Assembly (NCBI RefSeq): GCF_026339995.1
Contig: NZ_JAPEPT010000002.1
Span: 545,001 to 609,000 of the forward strand
DNA: 64,000 nt
Direction of reading: 5' to 3'
From: Streptomyces sp. NBC_01481
GTDB taxonomy: Bacteria; Actinomycetota; Actinomycetes; Streptomycetales; Streptomycetaceae
Positions 1 through 8,843 of the stretch are shown piece after piece. Under the pieces are notes generated by a model, which did no database searches, was not told the DNA's origin, and worked only from the letters and a program-made list of their open reading frames with translations. Within the stretch, counting starts at the first letter, position 1; the number at the start of each line of letters is the position of its first letter. The position numbers and the translations under genes were made by a program.

Positions 1-917
1 GTCTTGACGGTCTTCGAGGCAGGCGGCAGCAGTCGCCTGAGTTCAGCGACCGTGACACCGTCGCCGGCGGCCTGGGTGTAGAAGGTGGAGCCGGGGAAGG
101 CGATGAGGCCGGTGCTCTTCAGGGCCATCTCGCCGGGTGGGACGTCGATTCCGTTGCCGTTGCCGGTGCCGTTGGCGACGGCGATCTTTCGTGGAATCCG
201 AGGCCAGTCGCCGACTGCGCTCAACGCTTCGAGGAACTTGTCGCGCATCGGGTCCCGCCGGACCGAGCCGTCCGCGCTGTTGTAGTGCCGCCACAGCATC
301 TGCCGGGAGGCCGGGCTGTTCATCTGCTTGGCGAAGGGATTCTCCTGGCCCGGGATGAAGTGGGCGAACGCCTGGATCGCGATGGGGATCACGCCGCCGC
401 GGTGGGGGGTGTCGTAGGAGAAGTACAGACCGGTGCGGTGGTCCATACGCTGCGTCTCGAGTCGGGCCAGGGCATAACGCGTAATCAGACCGCCCATGCT
501 GAACCCGCCGACGGCCAGCGGGGTGTTGTCCCGCTGCTCGGCGACGGTGCGCAGGATGGCTTCTTGCGCGGCTTCGGCGTTGTCGAGGATGGACGCGGTG
601 CGCTCGTCGAAGCCGAGCAGGATCACGGTCCTGCCCTGCTGCCGCAGCTTGGTGATCAGCGGGTAGTCCCGGTCGAGTCCCGCGTAGAGCCAGTCCAGGT
701 TGCTCCTGCCCAGATTGAACCCGTCGGCCATGATGACCGGCCGTTCGACACCATCTGAGCCCTCGCCGTAGTAGACCCGCGCGAAACCGTTCGGCAGATC
801 CCACTTCTGGTCCGGGTCCGGTACGGGATACGGCATCGGCGGTACGGACGCGATCCGCCCCCCGAGCGTCAGGTTGCCGATCTCCTGCTCGTTGCCCTGT
901 TCAGCGGCCAATGCCAC
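1..917 (-). CDS. Alpha/beta-hydrolase (esterase/lipase-like), C-terminus beyond left edge
   Basis: About 305 N-terminal residues are visible before the frame leaves the window. The segment GGFSMGG around residue 140 is a G-x-S-x-G nucleophile elbow, with Ser140 as the likely catalytic serine. It lies after a beta strand (RTVILLGF) and a helix, as in alpha/beta-hydrolases, and YFSYDTPHRGG further on resembles lipase/PGAP1-type proteins. The catalytic Asp and His should lie outside the window. The first possible start is GTG at 917. A TTG at 911 is better placed behind an AGGAG motif, so the start is ambiguous. No signal peptide is obvious. Substrate unknown. Confidence 0.75.
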   Translation of the reverse strand, partial: MALAAEQGNEQEIGNLTLGGRIASVPPMPYPVPDPDQKWDLPNGFARVYYGEGSDGVERPVIMADGFNLGRSNLDWLYAGLDRDYPLITKLRQQGRTVILLGFDERTASILDNAEAAQEAILRTVAEQRDNTPLAVGGFSMGGLITRYALARLETQRMDHRTGLYFSYDTPHRGGVIPIAIQAFAHFIPGQENPFAKQMNSPASRQMLWRHYNSADGSVRRDPMRDKFLEALSAVGDWPRIPRKIAVANGTGNGNGIDVPPGEMALKSTGLIAFPGSTFYTQAAGDGVTVAELRRLLPPASKTVK

Positions 918-939
918 TCCTCATGTTCGCGCGTGCGTG

Positions 940-967
940 TGGCGCCCCCGGCGGACCGGGAGCGCCA
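940..967 (-). terminator. Hairpin terminator downstream of the GH15 gene
   Basis: Two 12-base arms (940-951 and 956-967) pair at 11 of 12 positions around the loop CGGA. The hairpin lies between the end of the minus-strand GH15 gene (1084) and the start of the next minus-strand gene (917), so it probably ends GH15 transcripts. There is no long T-run, which is usual in Streptomyces. Confidence 0.6.
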
Positions 968-1083
968 CAGACAGGCGGGTGGGAAACGTGATGTCGGGAA
1001 CATCATCACCACCCCGGCTCGGGGCGCCCCGGTGACTCACTGCAACCGTCACCCAGACGGCTGAGCTGAATTTCAGGGGTGCG

Positions 1084-2907
1084 TCATGCCTCCGCCCGGT
1101 CGAGCTCCTCGTCCAGCGACATGGCCGCTGTGATCAGTGCCAGATGCGTGAACGCCTGGGGGAAATTGCCCAGTTGCTCGCCCGTGGGACCGATCTCCTC
1201 GGCGAACAGGCCGACATGGTTGGCGTAGGTGAGCATCTTGTCGAAGGCGTACCGGGCCGGGGCGAGCCTGCCCGCGCGGGCAAGTGCGTCCACGTACAGG
1301 AAGCTGCACAGCGAGAAGGTGCCCTCGCTGCCGCGCAGTCCGTCCGGGGAGGCGGCCGGGTCGTAGCGGTAGACGAGGCTGTCGGAGACCAGTTCTGCGT
1401 CCATCGCGTCCAGCGTCGACAGCCAGCGGGGGTCCTTGGGCGACACGAATCCCACGGTGGGCATCAACAGCAGGGACGCGTCCAGGACTTCGTCCCCGTA
1501 GTGCTGGACGAACGCCCGGCGGTCACGGCTCCAGCCGCGGTCCATCACCTGCTTGAGCACGGCATCACGGGCGGCGGTCCAGCCGGGCACGTCGGCCGGG
1601 CGGGCGAGTTCCGTGGCCAGCCGGATACCGCGGTCGAAGGCCGTCCAGCACATCAGACGGCTGTACGTGAAGTCCTTCTGGCCGCCGCGGGTCTCCCAGA
1701 TGCCCTCGTCGGGCCGGTCCCATGTCCCGGCCAGCCAGTCGAGCAGTCCGGCAACGACCTGCCAGCCGTCATAGCCGGCGAGGAGGACGACGTTCCTGGT
1801 CTCCGCGAGCGCGTAGACGGCCTCGCCGTAGATGTCGAGCTGGAGCTGGTCGGCGGCCCCGTTGCCGACCCGTACCGGAGCCGAGCCGCGATAGCCCTCC
1901 AGGTGGCCGAGCACCTCCTCCGCGAGGTGAGGGTCGCCGTCCACCCGGTACATGATCTGCAGCGGCTCACCGGTGACGGTCTTGCCCGCCTTCAGACGCG
2001 CACCGAGCCAGAGGCGGAAGGCGTGGGCCTCCTCTTCGAATCCGAGGTCGACCAGAGCCTTCACGGACAGGGAGCCGTCGCGCACCCAGGTGTAGCGGTA
2101 GTCCCAGTTCCGTTCGCCGCCGACCTGCTCCGGCAGCCCCATCGTGACCGCCGCCACGGGTGCGCCGGTCGGCGCGTACGTCAGGAGCTTGAGCGTGATC
2201 GCGGAGCGGTGAACCATCTGCTGCCAGCGGCCCCGGTAGCGGCTGCGGCGGATCCACCCGTGCCAGAAGTCCCGGGTGTCGTCGAACGCCTGCCGTCCGT
2301 CGTGCTCGGTCATCGGTGGCGGCTGCTCGCCACCGGGTTCGCACACGGTCAGCATCGCGGCGGCCCGCTCCCCCTGCCGCAGCACCACCGTCGACACTGC
2401 GTCCTCCCCGTCGCGCTCCAGCGTCACCCCTCCTATGGTCTGCAAAAAGGCCTCGGCGCCCGGCCCGCTGAAGTGAGCGACTCCGGACTCCAGGGTCAGC
2501 CGGTGCTCGGCACGGCCGTAGTCGAACCGCGGTCTGCACTCCAGGGCGAAACGGACGGTGCCGCGCGTCACCCGCATCACGCGCACCATGCGGTGCCGGG
2601 CCGTGGGCAGTTCGGGGAGGTCCAGGGGCATGAAGTCGAGGACCTCGCCCACCCCGTCGGCCGTGAGGAATCGGGTGACCAGGATGGCCGTGTCCGGCAG
2701 ATAGAGCTGCCGGACGGTGGCGTCGGGCGCATCGGCGGTGATCGCGAAATGCCCGCCGCGTTCAAGGTCGAGCAGCGCCGCGAACAGGCTCGGCGAGTCG
2801 AAGCGCGGCGTACAGAACCAGTCGACGACGCCCTCGGAGGAGACGAGGGCCGCGGTCTGCAGATCCCCGATGAGCCCGTGGTCCGCGATGGGCGGATAGC
2901 TGCGCAT
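1084..2907 (-). CDS. Glycoside hydrolase family 15 protein (glucoamylase/trehalase-like)
   Basis: The 607-residue protein has the two-part GH15 layout: an N-terminal beta-sandwich domain (about 1-230, starting IADHGLIGDLQTAALVS) and a C-terminal (alpha/alpha)6 barrel. Family signatures are ERNWDYRYTWVRDGS near residue 265 and FAEEIGPTGEQLGNFPQAF near the end, which carries the second catalytic glutamate region. Actinobacterial relatives of this length include trehalases and glucan 1,4-alpha-glucosidases, and the sequence alone does not separate them. There is no signal peptide, so it is probably cytoplasmic and acts on trehalose or malto-oligosaccharides. ATG 2907 was chosen because GGAAGG lies six bases upstream; an ATG at 2940 lacks this site. 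Confidence 0.88.
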   Translation of the reverse strand: MRSYPPIADHGLIGDLQTAALVSSEGVVDWFCTPRFDSPSLFAALLDLERGGHFAITADAPDATVRQLYLPDTAILVTRFLTADGVGEVLDFMPLDLPELPTARHRMVRVMRVTRGTVRFALECRPRFDYGRAEHRLTLESGVAHFSGPGAEAFLQTIGGVTLERDGEDAVSTVVLRQGERAAAMLTVCEPGGEQPPPMTEHDGRQAFDDTRDFWHGWIRRSRYRGRWQQMVHRSAITLKLLTYAPTGAPVAAVTMGLPEQVGGERNWDYRYTWVRDGSLSVKALVDLGFEEEAHAFRLWLGARLKAGKTVTGEPLQIMYRVDGDPHLAEEVLGHLEGYRGSAPVRVGNGAADQLQLDIYGEAVYALAETRNVVLLAGYDGWQVVAGLLDWLAGTWDRPDEGIWETRGGQKDFTYSRLMCWTAFDRGIRLATELARPADVPGWTAARDAVLKQVMDRGWSRDRRAFVQHYGDEVLDASLLLMPTVGFVSPKDPRWLSTLDAMDAELVSDSLVYRYDPAASPDGLRGSEGTFSLCSFLYVDALARAGRLAPARYAFDKMLTYANHVGLFAEEIGPTGEQLGNFPQAFTHLALITAAMSLDEELDRAEA

Positions 2908-3083
2908 GGTGATCCTTCCGCAAGGCCCCCACGACTTCAACCAACGCTATGGCACCCCTGCCGCAGGGGCACTCCGGAGCCTTGCGGCACGGAACAGGGT
3001 CCGGCCCGCTGCCCCGGCGCGCCCCCCGCGTCACAATGGTGGTGAGGAGCACGCGCCTGCCCAGCTGAGAGGCGGGACCTTCA

Positions 3084-3824
3084 GTGCCGTACATAGCCGT
3101 GACCGCCCTGAGCCACGTGGGGCTGATCCGCGAGCACAACGAGGACAGCCTGGTCGTCGGGCCGTGGACGCTGTGCGGCACCGTGACCGAGAACCCTCAG
3201 ACCCTGGTGTTCCCGCTCGGCACGCCGCTCGTCGTCGCGGTGGCCGACGGGCTCGGCGGGCAGCCCGCCGGTGAGGTGGCCAGTGCGCTGGTCGCCCGCC
3301 AACTCGCCTCGTTCGGGCCTTCCTTGGACGGTGAGGCGACCCTCCGTGACGCGCTGGACGTGTGCAACGAGTCGGTGTACGCGGCTGCCGACGGCCGACC
3401 CGAACTGGCCACGATGGGGACGACGGTGGCGGGTGCCGTCGTGCTCGCGGAGTCACTGCTGACGTTCAACGTCGGGGACAGCAAAGTGTACGAGGCTGCC
3501 GGGGACGGGCTTCGCCAGGTGAGCGTGGACGACAGCCCGCCGCCGGAGCCGGGGCGGCGCACGACGTCGGCCGTCACACAGACGCTCGGCGGGCGCCTCG
3601 AATTCGAGGCCGTCACGGCCCATGTGAGGGCCTCGACGCTGTCGACGGGCGATCGCTACCTGATCTGCACCGACGGGCTGACCGATCCGTTGCCGGACGA
3701 CGTGATCGACGAGCTGCTGCGGGTGCATGACGACGGGAGGGCGGCGTTCGAGCTGTGGAAGGCGGCGATCGAGGCGGGGGGTCCGGACAACATCACGCTG
3801 GCGCTGGTGCGGCTGAGCGAGTAG
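3084..3824 (+). CDS. PP2C-family serine/threonine protein phosphatase
   Basis: This 246-residue single-domain PP2C phosphatase would remove phosphate from Ser/Thr residues with two metal ions. Metal-binding motifs are visible in order: REHNEDS near residue 18, VAVADGLGGQPAGE near residue 53, ICTDGLTD near 195 and GGPDNITL near 230. The aspartates are intact, so an active enzyme is likely. The start is GTG 3084, with a weak GAGAGG upstream. No transmembrane segment is present. It is divergent from the GH15 gene with about 176 bp between starts and has no kinase partner here. Confidence 0.9.
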   Translation: MPYIAVTALSHVGLIREHNEDSLVVGPWTLCGTVTENPQTLVFPLGTPLVVAVADGLGGQPAGEVASALVARQLASFGPSLDGEATLRDALDVCNESVYAAADGRPELATMGTTVAGAVVLAESLLTFNVGDSKVYEAAGDGLRQVSVDDSPPPEPGRRTTSAVTQTLGGRLEFEAVTAHVRASTLSTGDRYLICTDGLTDPLPDDVIDELLRVHDDGRAAFELWKAAIEAGGPDNITLALVRLSE

Positions 3825-3886
3825 AGCGCGCGCCTGCGGCGGGCTCCACGCGGCGGAGCCGCACATCGATACAGCCCCGACCCGCC

Positions 3887-3916
3887 CTCCCCCAGACTCC
3901 GTCCGGGGGACCCCCA
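3887..3916. repeat. Short G-run/C-run hairpin repeat, copy 1
   Basis: A CTCCCCC block and a GGGGGACCCCCA block flank ACTCCGTC. The reverse complement has the form TGGGGGT(C/A)CC...GGGGGAG. The same form recurs at 22069-22098, 27914-27950 and 40385-40422. It lies downstream of the PP2C gene. Confidence 0.5.
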
Positions 3917-3946
3917 AGCTCCCCGAATGCGACCTTCGGCCGCATG

Positions 3947-3995
3947 TCCTCAAACGCCGGACGGGCTGAAATTCAGCCCCTCCGGCGTTTGAGGA
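3947..3995. terminator. Long perfect-stem intergenic hairpin after the PP2C gene
   Basis: The left arm begins TCCTCAAACGCCGGACGGGC at 3947 and the right arm ends CCGGCGTTTGAGGA at 3995. They form a stem of more than 20 bp around a small AT-rich centre (TGAAATTCA). From general knowledge, this hairpin type is frequent between Streptomyces genes and is thought to end transcription. The rest of 3825-4176 shows no gene. Confidence 0.65.
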
Positions 3996-4176
3996 GGTCC
4001 AACCCGCCCTTATCCCAGCGCGCCTGATTCTTCGTCATGCCCCGGGCTGACACGGCCTCCTCCACCGGTCTCCCCTCACCACGTCCCCAGGATGATCCCT
4101 CGCGCCCACAGGCAACTCACCGCCCTCTCATGCCCTCTTCCGGCTCGGAATCCCGAACCTCAGGAAGGGACGCAGC

Positions 4177-6090
4177 GTGAGTACGAGCCATGCGAGACAC
4201 GCGGCACTGGCCATAACGGTGATCGGGGCCGTACTGGCGCCCGTGTCACCGGTGTTCGCCGTCGAGCCGCCGCCATTGGTGGACCTCCGGGCAGATGTGA
4301 ACCGGGACGGACGGGTGGATGTCAGCGGCGCCACCGACACGGACGGTGAGGACAGTTGGGCCCCCGGGAGGGGCGCGGTCTTCCTGCCCAATATCGACGA
4401 CGACAGCAAGCGGTGCGCCGTGAAGGGCCCCGGCGGCAAGCCGCTGCCGGACGCCAAACTCGCCGCCTGCAACGACGCTTCCGACGCCAAGGTGAACGGC
4501 GCCGACGACCTGGCCGACCTGGCGCGGGTGCGTTCCGTGCCGATGACGAAGCTGCCCGCCACCGCGACAGGCGCGCTGCGGGTCGTCAACGGCGGCAAGA
4601 ACACCCGCGTCTTCCTCAAGCGCACCACCGGCTGGGCCCTGGTCACCGCGAAGACCCGGCTGTCCGCCGCCGAGCTGCGCTCCGGTGCGGAGCTCGGGGT
4701 CGAGAGCACCGACGTCATACGGGACAGCAAGGTCTGGGACGGCCGGGCCGTGATCCGGCTGACCGTGACCTCCGGCGGGAAGAGCACGTCGGACGATGTC
4801 ACCCTGCGCGTCGCCCCGCTGCTCACCCACCATCACCTGCAGAACGCCCAGCAGTTGATGGTCACCAAGGTGCCGGGGAAGGACTATTACGCGCGCAGGC
4901 AGCAGGCCTTCGTCAAGGGCCTTGCCGCGCAGGCCAAGACGGCGGGGCTGTCCAAGCCGCTGGTGACCTTCGAGAAGTACGGGGACATCTGGGCGCAGGA
5001 CTTCGTCGAGCCCGGCTATGTGAGCATGGCCGGTCCCGGCGGGCGGCAGCAGGTCATGCGCGTGATGCTGCGCTCCGCGCAGGCGGACCGCACGGCGGGC
5101 CGGGAGCTGTTCGAGAAGCTGCGTGGCAACGGCGTCGGTGTGGTGCAGGTGTCCGGGGTCCGTGACTCGGAGGAGTGGACCCTCAACTCGATGGGGAATC
5201 TGGAGACCATCCCTCCGTACAGCCAGGGCGGCCGGTCCTTCCCCGCCGGGCGCATCATCATGGGCGAGCGCAAGGACAACGGCTCCAAGCCCGCACAGGC
5301 CATGCGTACGCTGCTGAAGTCCCAGGGCTTCCAGGACCCGCTGCTCCTGGACACCTCGTGGCTGCACGTGGGCCACGTGGACGAGTTCGTCCAGTTCCTC
5401 CCGGCCGACACCCCGCGTGGCTGGAAGATCGCGATCGCCGACCCGGATGCCGGGCTGCGGCTGCTGCGCGAGGCGAAGGCGGCAGGTCACGGCAGGACGC
5501 GGATGTTCTCGGTGCCGGGCAGCAAGGACCTGCCCGCCCCCAAGGAGACCATCGACCAGGCACTCGCCTCGAAGTGGCTGGTGGCCGACAACACCATGGC
5601 CGCGAAGCGGATCACGGCGAATCTGGCGGTGCTCATGCGCGAGACGGGCGCGACCGAAGCCGAGGTCGTGCGGGTGCCCGCCCTGTACACGCGGGGTACG
5701 GGCGAGGAGAGCGGTGACAGCATGCCGCGGCTGACGCGGATGGGCGCCGGCCAGGCACCGGACGCGGTCCGCGAGTACGGCCAGCAGAAGGAACTCTCTC
5801 GGCACCGCGCGGGCGGCGCCGCCGCGGAAACCGTCATGACCAGCGCCTACGTTCCCGGGGCGGTCAACGGGATCGTGCTCGGCAGGAACCGCTATCTGGC
5901 TCCGCGGCAGTGGGGACCGGTCGTCGGCGGCAAGGACATCTTCACCACCGCCGTGACCGCCGCGTACACGGGCGCGGGCATGAAGGTGTCGTACCTCGAC
6001 GACTGGCACACGTATCACGTCGGCATGGGCGAGGTGCACTGCGGAACGAACACGCTGCGCGATGCCTCGGCCGCCTGGTGGAAGCCGTAG
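4177..6090 (+). CDS. Secreted protein-arginine deiminase (PAD) family protein
   Basis: The 637-residue protein has a signal peptide (about residues 1-28, cleavage after PVFA) and the PAD C-terminal catalytic fold. Residues matching the PAD catalytic set are Asp275 in WAQDFVEPGY, His400 and Asp402 in VGHVDEF, and Cys622 in GEVHCGTN. PADs hydrolyse peptidyl-arginine to citrulline and release ammonia. The Asp-rich segment near residues 39-60 (DVNRDGRVDV) resembles a calcium site, consistent with calcium dependence, but this is inferred. The GTG start follows AGGAAGGGA. The protein should act outside the cell. The gene stands alone, with a 60-bp convergent gap to the next gene. Confidence 0.88.
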   Translation: MSTSHARHAALAITVIGAVLAPVSPVFAVEPPPLVDLRADVNRDGRVDVSGATDTDGEDSWAPGRGAVFLPNIDDDSKRCAVKGPGGKPLPDAKLAACNDASDAKVNGADDLADLARVRSVPMTKLPATATGALRVVNGGKNTRVFLKRTTGWALVTAKTRLSAAELRSGAELGVESTDVIRDSKVWDGRAVIRLTVTSGGKSTSDDVTLRVAPLLTHHHLQNAQQLMVTKVPGKDYYARRQQAFVKGLAAQAKTAGLSKPLVTFEKYGDIWAQDFVEPGYVSMAGPGGRQQVMRVMLRSAQADRTAGRELFEKLRGNGVGVVQVSGVRDSEEWTLNSMGNLETIPPYSQGGRSFPAGRIIMGERKDNGSKPAQAMRTLLKSQGFQDPLLLDTSWLHVGHVDEFVQFLPADTPRGWKIAIADPDAGLRLLREAKAAGHGRTRMFSVPGSKDLPAPKETIDQALASKWLVADNTMAAKRITANLAVLMRETGATEAEVVRVPALYTRGTGEESGDSMPRLTRMGAGQAPDAVREYGQQKELSRHRAGGAAAETVMTSAYVPGAVNGIVLGRNRYLAPRQWGPVVGGKDIFTTAVTAAYTGAGMKVSYLDDWHTYHVGMGEVHCGTNTLRDASAAWWKP

Positions 6091-6150
6091 CCCGTCGGAC
6101 AGCAGGGGTGCGCACGTCCGTCACCGCGCGCGTGCGCACCACCCCGCCGG

Positions 6151-8559
6151 TCAGGTCTCGCGCGGCGACAGGGTGACGTCCGCCCACACCTGCTTGCCGC
6201 CGCTGAGCGGCACGGAGCCGTACGACGCCGACACCGCCTGGACGAGCAGGATGCCCCGGCCGCCGGTCGCGTCCCAGTTCACGTTCGATGGTTTGACGGG
6301 CGCGCGCGGAGAGGCGTCGCTCACCGCCACCCGAAGGCGCGCCCCCGCGAGTGTGAAGTCGAGGCGCACCTGGCCCTGGGTGTGGACGAGGGCATTGGTG
6401 ACCAGCTCGGAGACGACCAGCAGGATGGTGTCGGCCTCCTCCGTCACCTGCCAGGAGCGCAGGGTGCGGGAGGTGAAGCGGCGCGCGTGGGCGACGGCGT
6501 CGGGCAGTCGCCACACGGTCCAGCTCACCCGCAGCGGCCGCACCCCGATCCCGTCGTAGCGCAGGAGCAGCAGGGCCACGTCGTCGTCACGCCGGTTGGA
6601 GCCGCCGAGCAGATCGTCGGCCATCCGCCCGGCGTCGGACGGGTCGGCGGCGGACAGTAGGTCGCACACGCGGCGCATGCCGTCGTCCAGGTGCAGGCTC
6701 GACGACTCGACCAGGCCGTCCGTCAGCAGGGCGAGTACCGCGCCGGGGGCCAGCGCGACCGCGGTCATCGGGAACTCCGCCTCGGCGAGTACGCCCAGCG
6801 GGGGTCCGCCCTCGATGGTCACCTCCCGGGTGTGGCCGTCCGGCGTCCGCAGCAGAGGCGGCAGATGCCCGGCCCGTACGCACCAGGCGTTGCCCTCCTC
6901 CATGTCGATGGCGACATAGCAGCAGGTGGCGAACAGGTCGGTCTCCATGCCGACGAGCAGGTGATTGGCGCGGGAGACCACCACGTCGGGCGGGTGGCCC
7001 TCCACCGCGTAGGCCCTGATGGCGGTACGCATCTGGCCCATGATCGTCGCGGCGCCCGCGTTGTGTCCCTGGACGTCCCCGACGACCAGCGCCACCTGGT
7101 TCTCGGAGAGCGGGATCACGTCGTACCAGTCGCCGCCCACGGCGAGGCCCACCGTCGCGGGCAGATAGCGGGCGACGGCGACGGCTCCGGACAGCCGGGG
7201 AAGCTTGCGGGGCAGCAGGCTGCGCTGGAGCATCGTCGCGAGCTCGTGCTCGGCGTCGAGCGCACGGGCGCGCATCAGGGCCTGTCCCACCAGGCCCGCG
7301 GTCGCGGTGAGCAGGGACCGCTCCTCGGTACCGAAGGCGTGCGGCTCGTCCCATCCGATCAGGCAGGCGCCGACCACCCGGCCTTCGGCGGGGAGCGGCA
7401 GCACGGCGAGGCCGCCGGGTCCGATGCCCGCGAGGTTCGGCTCCAGGCTGGATCCCGCCGTCCACAGGCTCATGCGGCCCTCGCGCAGCGCGGCCTCCAG
7501 CGTGGGCAGGGCGCGGGCGGGCGCGTCGGGCCACTCGGAGCGCCATTCCGAACGCCACAGTTCCGGCCAGGCGTCGGGTTCCGGCGGGTCGAGGACCGAG
7601 ACCACCAGCCGGTCGCCCTCCAGTTCGGCGAGGGCCACCCGGTCGGCTTCCAGCGGGTCGCGCAGGGCGGACACCACCGCCCGGCTGACGTCCCTGACGG
7701 TCATCGCACCGGCCAGCGCGACGGACAGCCGCTGCACCTTGGAGACCTCGTCCGCGCTGGGCCGCAGATGCGCGGCGTCGGCGACGACTCCGAGGACCCG
7801 CTCGGGCCTGCCGCCGCGCTCCGCGAGCCGCCGGGCGCGCAGGCGCAGCCAGCGCAGCTCACCCGTGGGGCGGCGGATACGGAATTCCAGCTCTCGGCCG
7901 GTGGAGGTCATATGGCCCGGCTCGACGATGGACATGAGCGCGGGCAGATCGTCGGGGACGGTGTGTTCGAGCAGCGTCTCGACACGTCCGTCGAAGTCAT
8001 CCCTGGGGATGTCGACCAGATCGAGCACCCGGTCGTCCGCGTCGATCTGCCCGGTGTTCAGGACCAGGGTGAAGGAGCCGACGGAGAAGCGGTCCAGAGC
8101 GGGTCCCAGAACCGCGCGGCGGCCCGTACGGCCGATGGCGTGACTGTTCGGTTCGCCGCCCGCTTCGAGCCATGCGGCGACCTGGTCGGCGTAGAGCTCC
8201 AGGAAGTTGCGCCGTTCGGCGTCGAAGCCGTCGGCGACCTCGTCGACGACGACCAGGCAGCCGAGCGGACTGCCGTTCGCTCCGAGCGGCAGCGCGCCCA
8301 GCGAGACATGGGCGGGCAGGGTCTCGGGAGGGCTTTCGCCGTACGAGGCGAGTCCCGTTGCGTTGAGCCACAGGGGGCGGCCGGTACGGAAGGCGTCCAC
8401 GACGGGAGCCCGGCCGGACAGGGAGTAGCTGGGCGACAGCCCGTACAGGGCACCGGAGCCCCCGGCCGATTCGGCCAGCTGGAGGGTGTCGTGCTGTTTG
8501 CCCAGCACATAGACAGCGGCCAGCGCCGCCCCGCCGAAAACCTGGATCCGCTGGGTCAC
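6151..8559 (-). CDS. GAF-PAS-GAF-SpoIIE phosphatase with C-terminal HATPase (anti-sigma kinase-like) domain
   Basis: A cytosolic 802-residue signalling protein. Regions in order: a GAF-like domain (about 1-130), a PAS fold (about 150-265, with LRWLRLRARRL), a second GAF (about 270-420), a PP2C/SpoIIE phosphatase (about 445-655; GGDWYDVIPL, VVGDVQGHN, LLTDGLVES) and a HATPase_c region (about 680-800; SELVTNALVHTQG, GGRGILLV). The family usually acts in partner-switching control of sigma factors through anti-sigma-factor antagonists. None is encoded nearby. GTG 8559 has no good ribosome site but overlaps the stop of a 16-codon upstream reading frame. The same frame stays open upstream without another ATG, GTG or TTG. 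Confidence 0.85.
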   Translation of the reverse strand: MTQRIQVFGGAALAAVYVLGKQHDTLQLAESAGGSGALYGLSPSYSLSGRAPVVDAFRTGRPLWLNATGLASYGESPPETLPAHVSLGALPLGANGSPLGCLVVVDEVADGFDAERRNFLELYADQVAAWLEAGGEPNSHAIGRTGRRAVLGPALDRFSVGSFTLVLNTGQIDADDRVLDLVDIPRDDFDGRVETLLEHTVPDDLPALMSIVEPGHMTSTGRELEFRIRRPTGELRWLRLRARRLAERGGRPERVLGVVADAAHLRPSADEVSKVQRLSVALAGAMTVRDVSRAVVSALRDPLEADRVALAELEGDRLVVSVLDPPEPDAWPELWRSEWRSEWPDAPARALPTLEAALREGRMSLWTAGSSLEPNLAGIGPGGLAVLPLPAEGRVVGACLIGWDEPHAFGTEERSLLTATAGLVGQALMRARALDAEHELATMLQRSLLPRKLPRLSGAVAVARYLPATVGLAVGGDWYDVIPLSENQVALVVGDVQGHNAGAATIMGQMRTAIRAYAVEGHPPDVVVSRANHLLVGMETDLFATCCYVAIDMEEGNAWCVRAGHLPPLLRTPDGHTREVTIEGGPPLGVLAEAEFPMTAVALAPGAVLALLTDGLVESSSLHLDDGMRRVCDLLSAADPSDAGRMADDLLGGSNRRDDDVALLLLRYDGIGVRPLRVSWTVWRLPDAVAHARRFTSRTLRSWQVTEEADTILLVVSELVTNALVHTQGQVRLDFTLAGARLRVAVSDASPRAPVKPSNVNWDATGGRGILLVQAVSASYGSVPLSGGKQVWADVTLSPRET

Positions 8560-8606
8560 AGTCCGCAGCGCCCCCGTGCTCGCGCTCTCGTCGGACGTTT
8601 CATCAT
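8556..8606 (-). other. Possible 16-codon leader reading frame coupled to the SpoIIE gene
   Basis: An ATG at 8606, preceded by a GGAGGCGAGGG purine tract, opens a frame encoding MMKRPTRARARGRCGL. Its TGA overlaps the GTG of the SpoIIE gene in the arrangement GTGA. Such an overlap allows translation of the large gene by reinitiation. The alternative is that a one-base difference hides a longer N-terminus, since the main frame stays open upstream. Confidence 0.3.
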
Positions 8607-8780
8607 CCCTCGCCTCCGACCGGGCCCTGTCGGCCGCGCCGCGCTCAGAGGCGGCCCACCCACCTCGTCACGCGTCCTGGACCGGTCGGTTCCAGCCTAG
8701 GGAAGGCGCGCGACGTGTGCGGGGTTCCGCGAGTGTTCACCAGTTCCCGGCTTCCCGCCACCCCCTGGGCGCAAGCCGCC

Positions 8781-8827
8781 CGGCCGGTCCCGCCGGGCCG
8801 CTCCTGGCGGGGCGGCGGGACCGGCCG
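8781..8827 (-). terminator. Strong hairpin downstream of the phytase gene
   Basis: Arms 8781-8794 and 8814-8827 are perfect 14-base complements (CGGCCGGTCCCGCC and its complement). The structure lies 17 bases beyond the phytase stop and before the SpoIIE gene's upstream region. The rest of 8607-8780 holds no gene I can support. Confidence 0.7.
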
Positions 8828-8843
8828 GTACTCGGTCCTTGGC

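Noticed and set aside
1144..3045. Plus-strand open frame opposite the GH15 gene
   Set aside because: The minus strand encodes an intact GH15 enzyme with family motifs. The plus translation has no recognisable domain and arises from codon bias.
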